Positions 19,755-29,314 of a stretch of 64,000 nt of DNA are shown here, piece after piece. The stretch is from Thermococcus onnurineus NA1 (GTDB taxonomy: Archaea; Methanobacteriota_B; Thermococci; Thermococcales; Thermococcaceae): assembly GCF_000018365.1 (NCBI RefSeq), contig NC_011529.1:1674001-1738000 (forward strand), in the 5' to 3' direction. The stretch's first letter is position 1. Each line of letters opens with the position of its first letter. The notes beneath the pieces are model-generated. The model saw only the letters and a list, made by a program, of their open reading frames with translations. It was not told where the DNA came from and searched no databases. The translations under genes were made by a program, and so were the position numbers.

Positions 19755-22085
19755 ATGGGGAAGGATACTGGGGTTCATTTAGGAGGCCTCGCTCATAAGG
19801 TCTCTACAAATACGTTGATATTCCCTTCGATCTTCATCTTGGCACTTTTGGTTAGGATTAGAGATCTCAATAGGCCGTTTACTGAGTATTTCCGATACAT
19901 TAACTGTCAGTATGCGGTTTATGCTAAAAATTATGTCTGGTATGGTTACTTAAATACCAAGCTGGGTTTAATATCGACACCGTATTATGTTTATAACGGT
20001 GGGTATGAGTACTATTTTCACCATCCTCCTCTCATCAGTATATGGGTATCTCTGTTTTTCCGGCTCTTTGGGATAACCGAAGCCAGCGTTAGATTGGCTG
20101 AGATAGTATTATCCCTGGTTACCCTTGTTATGGTTTATAAGATTTCAAAGCGCCTTTGGGGAGACACAGTTGCCTATGTTTCATCTCTAATCTTCGCGTT
20201 ACTGCCCATGACCGCGTATTATGATAGAATCGTGGCTCCCGATTATTCGGCGATCCCTTTTGTTCTCCTCACACTGTATTTCTATATCCTGTGGTCTGAA
20301 CACCCCAAATCTAGGTATCTAGTATACATGGGACTCTCCCTTTTCGTGGGTACTTGGTTCGACTGGCAGGCATATATCATCGTGTTGGGAATTGGAATTC
20401 ATGCTGTTCTCTCAGATCGGCCAGACAAACACAGGGTGTTGGTAGTACTGTTTGGAACTGCGCTATTAGCTTTCGCGTCTTACCTCCTCTTTGTGTTTAT
20501 GGTGGGAGGTCGTGAACAGATCGTGGAGTTATACCATGGCTTTCTCACCAGGACAGGGATTAAAGTTTACCACGGATTTGATCGTCCAGGAGCTCGCTAT
20601 ACATTCACCATTTTACAATTTTTGGTCCTTGAGCTTAAGAGGGCACTTAACCTGTTTACCTCTATAATCCTGCTGTTCACGGTTTTCTGGGCAGGATACT
20701 ATGTTATCCGGAGGCCCGTTAGGGATGGATATATACTACCTCTTTTTTTCCATGGGCTTGTGAGCATCTTTGTGTTTAAACAAGGGGCGTGGATACATGA
20801 TTTCTGGCTCTACCAGCTCGTTCCTGCAATGGTGCTTTCCTCTGGAAGGGGCATTGTTCTTTTTGCAGAACTGCCCAACAGGTGGGTGTCTGTCTCTAAA
20901 GGGATTCATCTCTCTCTGGTATCTTTGGGCCTTTTGTTCGTGACTCTTATTGAGTCTGTGTTTACTCTTGAGATTTTAGCTGTGGTCTACAAGGTACGCA
21001 TTGATTATGTTGTCGAGTTTGTAGTTGTTCTTGTGTGGTTTGTCTTAACTTTTGTTACGTGGATTGCCTTGTCTCTTCCTGACAAAGAGAGGTTGCTTGA
21101 TACGGAATCACTTAAGGTATCGTTTGCTATTTTTGTCCCTATATACCTGTTATTTGGATATTCAAAGAACTTGATATATCCTTATGTTCCCAAATACGGG
21201 ATTCTGCTCGTAATTGGCGTGCTTTTGATGATGGGACTATTTTGGCTGGGAATCCGAAAAAAATCTTCTGAAAGGGTATTAAAGGGAATTGTGATATTCC
21301 TAATTCTCGTGCTTTTTGCAGCTCAGGCTACCTATGTGGTTTCCATCCGGGACAGATGGGATTATCCCGTAGAATACAAATGGGGGAAAAGAATAAAGTC
21401 CATGACGTCTCCTGATGAGGGCGTTCTGGTGATTCCCGGTACGGGAATTCATAGTTACTCTTCAACGTTCTATTCCGAACGGCGTGTTGAACTTGTGTGG
21501 AATCTTGATGACCTAATTACTAAGCTTCAATCTCCCAATAGATACAGATACTTCATTGCAAACGATGCCCTTTTCAAAAACCCGAAATACTCTGAGCTAG
21601 CCTGCTATCTGTTTTCACATTATAATTCTACCTTTGTAGATGGCATGTACGTGTTTGACCTTCATTCTACGAGCGATATTGTGTTCTCATTAAATAGAAC
21701 GGTCGATTTTGACCGGAAAATAAGGCTTATCAACATGTCAATGGTCAGGATAGGGGGATTAAATAACTCTATGGTTGTGTGCTATATCTGGCTACCTCTT
21801 GCCCCCATTAAACAGGACTATACTGTTTTCGTTCATTTTGTCAAAAATAACAGCATTGAATTTCAGCAGGATCATCCCCCATGTGCTGGGAAGTGCCCCA
21901 CGAGTACTTGGCAGATGGGCACTCCTGTAATGGAAGTGTACTTATTGAAAGTCCCCTCAAATGGATGCTATGAATTGTATCTCGGGGTATGGAGTCCTGA
22001 TACTGGTAAACGATTACCAGTCAACTGTGTATGCAATGATGGTAATACCAGGGCATTTCTTGGTGATGTCTGTTTCACTGGCTAG
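19755..22085 (+). CDS. PMT/ArnT-like GT-C membrane glycosyltransferase
   Basis: 776 residues with about twelve membrane segments. The first extracellular loop ends in EYYFHHPPLISIW, the HPP signature of the GT39/ArnT class, which moves sugars from polyprenyl-phosphate donors. A C-terminal beta domain (last ~130 residues) contains YTVFVHFVKNN, FQQDHPPCAGKCPTSTW and YELYLGVWSPDTGKRLPV, a domain that often follows bacterial and archaeal PMT-type helices. ATG 19755 is chosen (GGGGAGTG 8 nt upstream); TTG 19737 and GTG 19746 are in frame. TATA-like ATTTATATAT (19711-19720) lies upstream. It converges with aglB, the stops overlapping by 3-4 bases. Confidence 0.85.
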   Translation: MGKDTGVHLGGLAHKVSTNTLIFPSIFILALLVRIRDLNRPFTEYFRYINCQYAVYAKNYVWYGYLNTKLGLISTPYYVYNGGYEYYFHHPPLISIWVSLFFRLFGITEASVRLAEIVLSLVTLVMVYKISKRLWGDTVAYVSSLIFALLPMTAYYDRIVAPDYSAIPFVLLTLYFYILWSEHPKSRYLVYMGLSLFVGTWFDWQAYIIVLGIGIHAVLSDRPDKHRVLVVLFGTALLAFASYLLFVFMVGGREQIVELYHGFLTRTGIKVYHGFDRPGARYTFTILQFLVLELKRALNLFTSIILLFTVFWAGYYVIRRPVRDGYILPLFFHGLVSIFVFKQGAWIHDFWLYQLVPAMVLSSGRGIVLFAELPNRWVSVSKGIHLSLVSLGLLFVTLIESVFTLEILAVVYKVRIDYVVEFVVVLVWFVLTFVTWIALSLPDKERLLDTESLKVSFAIFVPIYLLFGYSKNLIYPYVPKYGILLVIGVLLMMGLFWLGIRKKSSERVLKGIVIFLILVLFAAQATYVVSIRDRWDYPVEYKWGKRIKSMTSPDEGVLVIPGTGIHSYSSTFYSERRVELVWNLDDLITKLQSPNRYRYFIANDALFKNPKYSELACYLFSHYNSTFVDGMYVFDLHSTSDIVFSLNRTVDFDRKIRLINMSMVRIGGLNNSMVVCYIWLPLAPIKQDYTVFVHFVKNNSIEFQQDHPPCAGKCPTSTWQMGTPVMEVYLLKVPSNGCYELYLGVWSPDTGKRLPVNCVCNDGNTRAFLGDVCFTG

Positions 22086-24436
22086 TGGCTGGGGGTATTA
22101 ACCCTAAAAACTCCCCTATCAAGGACTCTCCCTTTAATCTCGTGTGAATACCTCACAACAACGCTTCCGTTCAGCTGCTCAGGAAGCGTGAACTCACTCA
22201 TCCCACTGACATCGTAGCATCTCCTGAACACTCTCGTCCCGTTGTCTAAAAATCCTTCGATTACCAGATCTGTCCCCGTGGCATTGGTAAACCTCAGCAC
22301 GATTTTGTCCCCATCCCTGAGGACCGCCACGTTGGGGTGTTCGAATCTGAAAATCTTTATGTATCCTCTGTCCGAGTAAACCAGGCGGTAGTTTGGTGCC
22401 CTCTCCGTGAACATCAGCCTGGCGAGGGTCGTGTTGAATGCCCTGCCGTTCATCAGCACCGCGTAGCCGTAGTTCAGGTTGAGGTACACGTAGGCATCTG
22501 CCTTCTGGATCCCTGTGACGTTCACCTCCCTGACCCCTGCAGTGTCTTCAACGAAGGCTTTCCTGGGGGAGAACCTGCTCCCCCCTACCGTTACCACTAC
22601 CTCCCAGCTGCTGCTCCTGGTTCTGGCCGATATGGAGTACCCCTCTCTTTCGAAGAGGAACGCTCCTCCAACCTGCTCCACGAGTGGAATGGGCACCATC
22701 GGGTAGTCCTTGGGAGGAACTCCAGCCGTCTCCAGCACTGCCGGGAACTTTAAAACGGTGTCGTATGATACTATGATGTAATCCACGCCCAGATTCATAA
22801 GCTCCTCTTCGCTGGCCAGACCCATGTAATACCTAGCTACGAACTCGTTTGGAACCCCTTGAGTAACTGGGGCTCTCCAGGAGTAGTAGGTAACCCAATA
22901 TCCTTGATCCCACCAGGTGAGAACAATATCGTTTCCGTTGGAATGCTCGCTGAGATAGATTAGGGCTTTCTCCCATTCAGCATTCATAAATGGTTTTACG
23001 TTGAGTGTGTTCTGTACGCCTACCCATGCGGTGGGAACAGTGACAAGGACTATGAGAATACCAGCTATAACTGGATGACTGCGGATGTTCAACTTATGGA
23101 TCTCCCTTACAAGGTTCCATAACCCAACTCCGCCGAGTATGGCGACCGCAGGGGAACCTATAAAGAGGAATCTAGTCCAAGTGTATATCATAGGTATACT
23201 TGGCAACACAAATCCGAGCACAACGAAGTCTTCAATGGCAATCTTTGAGGGTCTGAGTCGTAAAAGAAAGAACAAAGCTGCAATGATTACTGAACCGTAG
23301 GAGATCCACACATCCCGGAGGGACGGTTGCCGCGTTTCTGTGATGGATTCCCCGCTGAAGTGCTTTATAAAACTTAAAAAAGTGCCTTCTATGAATCCGT
23401 AGTACTTCACCATCAAAACTAACGCCAATATGAGGAGTACAACTATAATCCCGACACGATGCGTCCTACTTCGTATGACTTTAGATATTATGAACAAAAG
23501 CACGATAAATGCAAGGGCTAGTGGAACTGCATATCTTATGTAAGCCAGTAAGAAAGCATCCTTAATGGTCTCAAGGTGAAATCCGAGCTTCTGTGCAGTT
23601 TCGATACCTAGAGGACGATTCCATCCAAACATTCCATAGTAAAAGTACTCCCCAAGAAAATTCGCCAATAGGGCTCCGAAGAGAGTAGATACAACGATGG
23701 CTACTGAGTCAACTAACATACGAGACTTCTGGAGTAACAGTGCACCTATGGATAGAAATATAGCGTTTCCAAGGAGGAACACGAATATTAGGTAATATGC
23801 ACTCCAAAATATACTTGCCAGGCCTGATGCTAATGCTGGTACTAGATAGAGTAGCAGTCTCCTCTTTTTCCAGCTTTCTCCTTCATTCCGGCGTGAGAGA
23901 GCAAGGCTAATTCCCAAGAGAGCGAGACTGTACCAGAAAAGCAGATAGTTGTCCCCCCGATAATATCCAGCTATTGAACGGAAGACGTGTCCAAAGGAGA
24001 TGGATAAAAACAACGCGCTTAAAAATGCTTCTTCTCTGCCATACAGCTTCCAGACAGACAGATACACGAATATAATGGTTAAAACGCCAAAAATGACAGG
24101 TGTTATCCTGAATGAATCGTAGAGTGAGATTCCAAAAATCGATAAGATCCTGTATACATAAGCCGGGGTCATCCAGAGGCCAAGTGGATGAAAGTTATTT
24201 ACAAGCATGCCCCAAGGAGCTTTGGCGTACGGGAAAAAGTTCACCCACTCCCCAAGTTTAAGGGAATACTTAACGTATGCCATATGAAAATATGTGTCAT
24301 AGCCAAGAAGATAGCTTAATCTAAAGGGTATTAAGCGAATAGCGATGGCGATGCTAGTTAAAATAGGGAGGGCATACTTTGGTTTAAGCAGGTTTTTGAT
24401 AACGCTCAGAATGAATTCTAGTGTAACTGTTCTCAC
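22082..24436 (-). CDS. aglB: STT3/AglB oligosaccharyltransferase
   Basis: 784 residues from the chosen start. It transfers the lipid-linked glycan to Asn of N-x-S/T sequons on the outer membrane face. The first loop has GYDTYFHMAYVK (the D-x-Y-F-H metal motif), another loop has YYRGDNYLLFW, and the globular domain opens with WWDQGYWVTYYSW, the STT3 signature. About 12 membrane segments precede it. Start: GTG 24436 is preferred because GGGGG lies 6 nt before it, the same GGGGGATT-x-GTG arrangement as at 35207; an in-frame GTG at 24502 and ATG at 24481 would add up to 22 residues. Neighbouring glycosyltransferases and sequon-rich secreted proteins fit its role. Confidence 0.93.
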   Translation of the reverse strand: MRTVTLEFILSVIKNLLKPKYALPILTSIAIAIRLIPFRLSYLLGYDTYFHMAYVKYSLKLGEWVNFFPYAKAPWGMLVNNFHPLGLWMTPAYVYRILSIFGISLYDSFRITPVIFGVLTIIFVYLSVWKLYGREEAFLSALFLSISFGHVFRSIAGYYRGDNYLLFWYSLALLGISLALSRRNEGESWKKRRLLLYLVPALASGLASIFWSAYYLIFVFLLGNAIFLSIGALLLQKSRMLVDSVAIVVSTLFGALLANFLGEYFYYGMFGWNRPLGIETAQKLGFHLETIKDAFLLAYIRYAVPLALAFIVLLFIISKVIRSRTHRVGIIVVLLILALVLMVKYYGFIEGTFLSFIKHFSGESITETRQPSLRDVWISYGSVIIAALFFLLRLRPSKIAIEDFVVLGFVLPSIPMIYTWTRFLFIGSPAVAILGGVGLWNLVREIHKLNIRSHPVIAGILIVLVTVPTAWVGVQNTLNVKPFMNAEWEKALIYLSEHSNGNDIVLTWWDQGYWVTYYSWRAPVTQGVPNEFVARYYMGLASEEELMNLGVDYIIVSYDTVLKFPAVLETAGVPPKDYPMVPIPLVEQVGGAFLFEREGYSISARTRSSSWEVVVTVGGSRFSPRKAFVEDTAGVREVNVTGIQKADAYVYLNLNYGYAVLMNGRAFNTTLARLMFTERAPNYRLVYSDRGYIKIFRFEHPNVAVLRDGDKIVLRFTNATGTDLVIEGFLDNGTRVFRRCYDVSGMSEFTLPEQLNGSVVVRYSHEIKGRVLDRGVFRVNTPSH

Positions 24437-24599
24437 TTGAATCCCCCATAGCAGTACCTTTTCTGAGAATATTAAAAGCATTGTGTTATTCTCTATCTTC
24501 ACAAAGTTTAATGTTAAAAAATAGGGGCATCATAAAACGTTCAGGGGTAGATAATTTTAAAGCCATAACCCAAAAGCAAAGGGAGGGGAGAGCAGGATT

Positions 24600-25724
24600 A
24601 TGAAGATTGCATTTGTTTATGATGCGTTATATCCAGAAATCAAAGGGGGCGTGGAACGTAGGCTGTATGAAATTGGAAAGAGACTTGCAAAAAGGCATGA
24701 GGTGCACTGGTACTCCTTCAATTGGTGGGGTTCTAATAAGCAACTAGAACGTGAAGGTATAATTATCCATGGCGTTGGAAGGCCCGTTCACTTCTACAAA
24801 GGTAACAAGCGGGATCCCAAGGAGGCAATAATGTTTTCTTGGAGACTATTGATGAAAAAAGTAAACTCTTACGACATTGTGGACTGCCAGGAGTTCCCTT
24901 ACTTGCCCAGTTATTCGGCAAAATTCAAATTTGCCGATTCAGGTAATTTTGTAATAACGTGGCATGAGTATTGGGGAGAATATTGGGGAGAATACCTTCC
25001 TGCTGGGTCAAGAATTGGGAGATTAGTAGAAGATAACATGCTAAAACTGACAGAGAATCATGTCGTGGTTTCAAAACACACTTTGCAGAGGTTGTGTAAA
25101 GTACGAGCGGGGAGATTTGAGTTAATACCTAATGGTATTGACTTCAAAGCCATAAAAAAGGTACCTCCTCATCGGGAGAAGAGATATGATGCAGTATTCG
25201 TTGGCAGGCTCGTAGAACATAAAAATGTGATGTTGCTACTAAGAGCGATAAAGCCGATACGGACTGAGTATCCCACATTCAGAGTTGGAATAATTGGGGA
25301 TGGGCCCCAGAAAAAAGAATTAGAAACTTTCACAAGAAGGCAAGGGCTACAGAAAAATGTAGAATTTCTGGGGTTCTTGGAGGATTTTGAGGAAGTTATA
25401 GCGATACTTAAATCTTCTAGGCTCTTAGCTTTCCCTTCTATGAGAGAAGGATTCGGCATGGTCGTTCTTGAAGCAAATGCCTCTGGAATTCCAGTAGTTA
25501 CCGTGGATGCTCCCTTAAATGCATCAAAAGAACTGATATTGCCTGGAAAGAATGGTTATGTAAGCACTCCTACGCCGGAAGATTTTGCACAGAAAATCTT
25601 ATTAGCGTGGGAAAATTCTTACAAGATGAGACGACAGTCTATCTCACTTGCAAGGAAATACGACTGGGATAATATCTCTAAGAAGTTGGAAAGATACTAC
25701 AAGGGTGTGCTGCATGAAACCTGA
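24600..25724 (+). CDS. GT4-family glycosyltransferase
   Basis: 374 residues with GT-B fold. The N-terminal half shows KGGVERRLYEIGKRLAKRHEV, and the C-terminal half shows FVGRLVEHKNVMLLLRAI and the retaining E-x7-E motif in SMREGFGMVVLEANASG. It is a soluble enzyme acting at the cytoplasmic membrane face. The ATG follows GGGAGGGGAG. An exact 12-bp tandem duplication (24969-24992) gives the repeated YWGEYWGEY. Its end overlaps the next start by 11 bases, so it heads a three-gene operon. Confidence 0.93.
   Translation: MKIAFVYDALYPEIKGGVERRLYEIGKRLAKRHEVHWYSFNWWGSNKQLEREGIIIHGVGRPVHFYKGNKRDPKEAIMFSWRLLMKKVNSYDIVDCQEFPYLPSYSAKFKFADSGNFVITWHEYWGEYWGEYLPAGSRIGRLVEDNMLKLTENHVVVSKHTLQRLCKVRAGRFELIPNGIDFKAIKKVPPHREKRYDAVFVGRLVEHKNVMLLLRAIKPIRTEYPTFRVGIIGDGPQKKELETFTRRQGLQKNVEFLGFLEDFEEVIAILKSSRLLAFPSMREGFGMVVLEANASGIPVVTVDAPLNASKELILPGKNGYVSTPTPEDFAQKILLAWENSYKMRRQSISLARKYDWDNISKKLERYYKGVLHET
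24969..24992 (+). repeat. Two perfect tandem copies of a 12-bp unit inside a glycosyltransferase gene
   Basis: TATTGGGGAGAA occurs twice head-to-tail, in frame, adding four residues (YWGE). This looks like recent slippage. Confidence 0.9.
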
Positions 25725-26832
25725 GGTGACGGTTGTTTTACCTACAAGAAATGAGGAAAGGGCTATATCGATAATGCTGCCCCGTATCAGGGGTGTGCTG
25801 GAGAGGCTGGAGGTACCATACGAGATTATTGTTGTGGATAAGAGTGTCGATAAAACCCCTGAAATAGCCGAACAGCTCGGTGCGAAGGTTATTAAGCAGG
25901 AAGGTATTGGCTATGGCGATGCATACCTAACTGGGTTCAAACATGCAGATGGAAAGTTCATTATAATGATGGATCCCGATGGTAGCTATGACCCAGAGGA
26001 TATTCCAAATATCTTGAAGCCCCTCCTAGAGGGGGAGGCAGACTTTGTAATAGGTACCCGGCTGAGGGGGAAGATGGATAAGGGCGCCATGCCCTGGCTT
26101 CACAAATATATTGGGAATCCCCTTCTAACCAAAATTCTCAACATCCTCTTCAAAGCTGGAATATCTGACGCTCACTGTGGTATGAGAGCCATAAGAAAGG
26201 ATGTACTTGATCAACTGCCCCTGAAATGTAGGGGGATGGAGTTTGCGAGTGAAATGGTCATAGAGGCTGCAAAGAAGAATCTGAGGATAGTTGAGGTTCC
26301 CATCAGGTACCATCAGAGGATTGGTGAATCAAAGCTCAGCTCCTTTAAAGATGGGTGGAGACACCTGAGACTTATGTTGCTGTATTCCCCATCGCATCTG
26401 TTCCTCTTCCCTGGAATACTGCTCCTGGGTATGGGACTTCTGCTTATGGGGTACACTTACTTCATTAACCCAGAGAGACTGCATACAATGATACTCGGCA
26501 GTGCACTTACCCTACTCAGTGTTCAGATCCTGAGCTTTGGGATCTCTGCCAAGGTCTATGCGGCTAAGGAGGGGCTGGATGAACCCACAAGACTCACGAA
26601 CTTCTTTATGAGGTATTCAATCCTCGAGGAGGGCTTGTTGGTCGGGGGGATTATGTTCATTATAGGAATTATGTTAGGTGTCCATATCTTCCTCCAGTGG
26701 CAAAACGCGGGATACGGTGCTTTGTTCAAGCTGAAGGAGGCCATTCTTGTACTGACGTTCACGACGATTGGAATCCAGGTAATGTTTTTTGCGTTCTTCG
26801 TTAGCATATATCTCCTCAAGGGGGACGATTAA
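25714..26832 (+). CDS. GT2 polyprenyl-phosphate sugar transferase (DPM/AglD-like) with membrane tail
   Basis: 372 residues. The N-terminal GT-A domain opens EVTVVLPTRNEERAIS and carries the metal motif MMDPDGSYDPED. Further on come FVIGTRLRG and HCGMRAIRKDVLDQL, all typical of dolichol/polyprenol-phosphate mannose or glucose synthases. About four hydrophobic helices follow residue 230. It charges the lipid carrier used by GT-C enzymes such as the two upstream. ATG 25714 overlaps the previous gene's end and is preceded by GGGTGTG; a longer in-frame extension would lie inside that gene. Confidence 0.92.
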   Translation: MKPEVTVVLPTRNEERAISIMLPRIRGVLERLEVPYEIIVVDKSVDKTPEIAEQLGAKVIKQEGIGYGDAYLTGFKHADGKFIIMMDPDGSYDPEDIPNILKPLLEGEADFVIGTRLRGKMDKGAMPWLHKYIGNPLLTKILNILFKAGISDAHCGMRAIRKDVLDQLPLKCRGMEFASEMVIEAAKKNLRIVEVPIRYHQRIGESKLSSFKDGWRHLRLMLLYSPSHLFLFPGILLLGMGLLLMGYTYFINPERLHTMILGSALTLLSVQILSFGISAKVYAAKEGLDEPTRLTNFFMRYSILEEGLLVGGIMFIIGIMLGVHIFLQWQNAGYGALFKLKEAILVLTFTTIGIQVMFFAFFVSIYLLKGDD

Positions 26833-27923
26833 TGGAAAAAGACAGAAAGTCTATTCTGATTGTCTCTCCATATTTTTATCCTGAAGGTGGGGGCTTGGAA
26901 AGGTATGCATTTCACATGGCCAAACGGCTTGCAAAAGAACATGATGTTGAAGTACTCTGCATGACTAAAGGCTCAGAAAGCAGCGAGGATATGAACGGAT
27001 TTAGGGTATGCAGGATAAAACCGGAACTTATAGTCTCTAACACACCCATCGGGTTGAAGTTTGTTGTTGCCTTAGCCAAGAGGATGAAACATAAAGATCT
27101 AATAATTGCACATACTCCCGTGCCGTTCGCTGCTGATGTGGCTGCAATTCTCTCGGGGATATACGACATTCCGATCAGGATAGTCTACCATACTGTCGGC
27201 CTCAAAAAGGGAGCGAGGCTCTTGGATTTCATTGCTGTCATCTACATGGCCACGCTTGAGAGGTTAACGCTTCGGAGGGCGATGATAACTTCAGTATCCC
27301 GTTCTGTGTGGGAATATCTGAAAAGGAAGGGGTACAACTCGGAAATCTCATATCCTCCTATGGCTCATAGTCTAATGGAGCACTGTCTCCTAAATCTTCC
27401 CGTAAAGAGGAAAAACGTAATCCTTTTCGTAGGCCAGCTTGGGAGGTATCACAGATTCAAGAACCTTGATCTTCTTCTTGGGGCGTTTTCTGAGGTCTCA
27501 TCACGATATCCAGGATGGGAGTTGTGGATAGTTGGGGACGGTGATATGAAACCCGAATACGTTTCCCTTGTGTCTAAACTTGGAATATCCCAGAGAGTAC
27601 GGTTTCTGGGGCGGATAAACGACCCTGATGATCTAGCCCGGGTGTACTCTACAGCCAAGATGCTTGTCCTGCCCTCCTCTTTCGAGTCCTTTGGGATGGT
27701 GGTTGTGGAGGCTCAAGCATTTGGCGTTCCTGTTGTTATTTCTCCGAATGTGGGTTCGAAGGTGTTTGTTCTGGATGGCAAAACTGGAACTATTATGAAA
27801 ACTATTAAGATTGAGTCATTGGAGGAGGCCCTTGAGACCCTGATGAGCAATCCCAAACGGCTTAGGAAAATGGCCATTCTCTCACGGAAGTTTACACAAC
27901 ACAGGATCAGATCTTCCCCTTGA
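26832..27923 (+). CDS. GT4-family glycosyltransferase with a short C-terminus
   Basis: 363 residues, GT-B fold: PEGGGLERYAFHMAKRLA near the N-terminus, FVGQLGRYHRFKNLDLLLGA in the middle, and SSFESFGMVVVEAQAFGVPVV with E-x7-E. It starts at TAATG shared with the previous stop, so it is translationally coupled. The C-terminus ends SRKFTQHRIRSSP, where relatives usually continue with a helix packing back on the N-domain. The last 17 bases overlap the converging phosphatase-like gene. Truncation by rearrangement is possible. Confidence 0.88.
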   Translation: MEKDRKSILIVSPYFYPEGGGLERYAFHMAKRLAKEHDVEVLCMTKGSESSEDMNGFRVCRIKPELIVSNTPIGLKFVVALAKRMKHKDLIIAHTPVPFAADVAAILSGIYDIPIRIVYHTVGLKKGARLLDFIAVIYMATLERLTLRRAMITSVSRSVWEYLKRKGYNSEISYPPMAHSLMEHCLLNLPVKRKNVILFVGQLGRYHRFKNLDLLLGAFSEVSSRYPGWELWIVGDGDMKPEYVSLVSKLGISQRVRFLGRINDPDDLARVYSTAKMLVLPSSFESFGMVVVEAQAFGVPVVISPNVGSKVFVLDGKTGTIMKTIKIESLEEALETLMSNPKRLRKMAILSRKFTQHRIRSSP

Positions 27924-28889
27924 GCTTTAGAGTTGAGATCACCCGCTTCAGTCTGATGGTCTCTTTGGTAAAAGATCTGAAGCCAAAACGACGTTCTATT
28001 TTGGTTATATCCTTTTTGATATCTCTAATGGGACGCAGTTTTGATTTGTCTCCTTCATCAACCACCCACCACGGCACTAAAGTCAGGCTGGGAATCCTGC
28101 CTATACCGTGGCCGTAGACCCTTATCGGGAGAAGTGGAGTAACGATCTCGCCGAAGAGCTCTCCGTGGTCTGCCGTGACAACCGTTCTACCACGGAGTTT
28201 GTGGAGTAGTAGCTCCACATAGGGGATGACTATGCGGAGGTTTTCCACGTATGCCTTGATAAGACGATGAAGACTGAAGTAGGCATATATCTCCGAGAGG
28301 TATATCTTGTGAGGGGGTTCCCTTGGGAATCCCCGCAGAGAAAAGTCACCCTCTTCAACGGAGTTCTTGATGAGGGTCATTGCATCGTCCTTAAAGTTCC
28401 TAAGGGTGAAATATGGGTGATGGGGCTGGAGGAAGTGAATTATTAAGCGTTTGTCTGGGTATTTCTCCATTGCTTTTATCGTCTCGAGGTATACAGCGCT
28501 GGGCGGCACCGTGCTGTACTTTTCATCCCAGTGCTTTTTCCATACCGATACAATTCTATGGAACTTCCCGCGAAGGTATCTGTCTACGAAGGGGTTTGCA
28601 GTTATGTAAACTATATCATCGTATTGTTCATCATAAAAGTTCTTTACCAGGAACTCGCCAGTCCATGAACCGAGCGAGAATTTTGATTTGAGCTCGCCAG
28701 GCAGGTTTCTCTCTAGGAACTCTTGCTTGAATACGTCGAACCTGCAATCATCAAGTATTATGAGGTGATCCCATGGCTCGTTGAATATGGGTTCTCCGGG
28801 ATTTCTGCGGGTAATCTCGACGATACCTTTCAGGAGGTATTCCTTTGTCTTATGGACAAAGAGGTGGTTTTTGTCTTTTTGGGATTCAT
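27907..28889 (-). pseudogene. Alkaline-phosphatase/sulfatase-superfamily protein, split by a -1 frameshift near its start
   Basis: The main frame is open from about 28902 to 27907 but has no ATG, GTG or TTG until 28509, well inside the domain. If one base is added to the A5 run (T5 at 28876-28880 on the + strand), translation from ATG 28889 gives an unbroken 327-residue protein. It starts MNPKKDKNHLFVHKTKEY and runs through WDHLIILDDCRFDVFK, the metal/nucleophile strand of the superfamily, to VVTADHGELFGE, the C-terminal metal motif. Such enzymes hydrolyse or transfer phosphate or sulfate esters; here a glycan substituent is plausible (inference). A sequencing slip at the homopolymer is as likely as a real mutation. 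It converges with the GT4 gene. Confidence 0.75.
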
Positions 28890-29314
28890 AATTCCAGTAT
28901 TTCTATATCATCTAAAAATTTTGTTGTGTGGACTTTTTGACTGTCAAGTCTCAAAGTTTGCTATATCCATAAATCGTGATGAACATTTGAAATCATTTTA
29001 TAAATTGTTTAACTATCAATAGTATGAATTTGTTCAATATGTGTGCCCTTGTACACTCTAACGTTGTTTATGTTACATTTTGCATTACTATCTCTTGTTA
29101 TATTTTAAAACTAATGCTTGCTACTGGTATATACAGTTGTTTTTGTCATTTTTTATAGTTTATTTTATGTCCATATATACACAAGTGCACAGTAATACAA
29201 CTATATCAAGTTGATACTTTACTAACGAAAAATTTATATCATGTATTTGCTTAATACTTCAGTGGCCTACGAGGCCGTCTCTCTATTGACAGAACCAAAG
29301 GTGGGTGAAGTGGT
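28890..29314. other. AT-rich gene-free stretch
   Basis: About 425 bases, strikingly AT-rich, with no credible gene. It separates the reverse-strand phosphatase-like gene from the giant surface protein, and holds the promoter and 5' leader of the latter. The leader contains a small hairpin GGCCT-ACG-AGGCC (29263-29275). Confidence 0.6.
29226..29239 (+). promoter_or_regulatory. BRE/TATA promoter of the giant surface protein
   Basis: CGAAA directly followed by AATTTATAT is a near-ideal archaeal BRE/TATA pair. Initiation near 29262 would give a ~53-nt leader with the RBS GGTGGGTG before the ATG at 29315. Confidence 0.7.

Noticed and set aside
28723-29022. 99-residue + strand frame at the AT-rich gap
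   Set aside because: It lies opposite the frameshifted phosphatase-like coding region and has no RBS.
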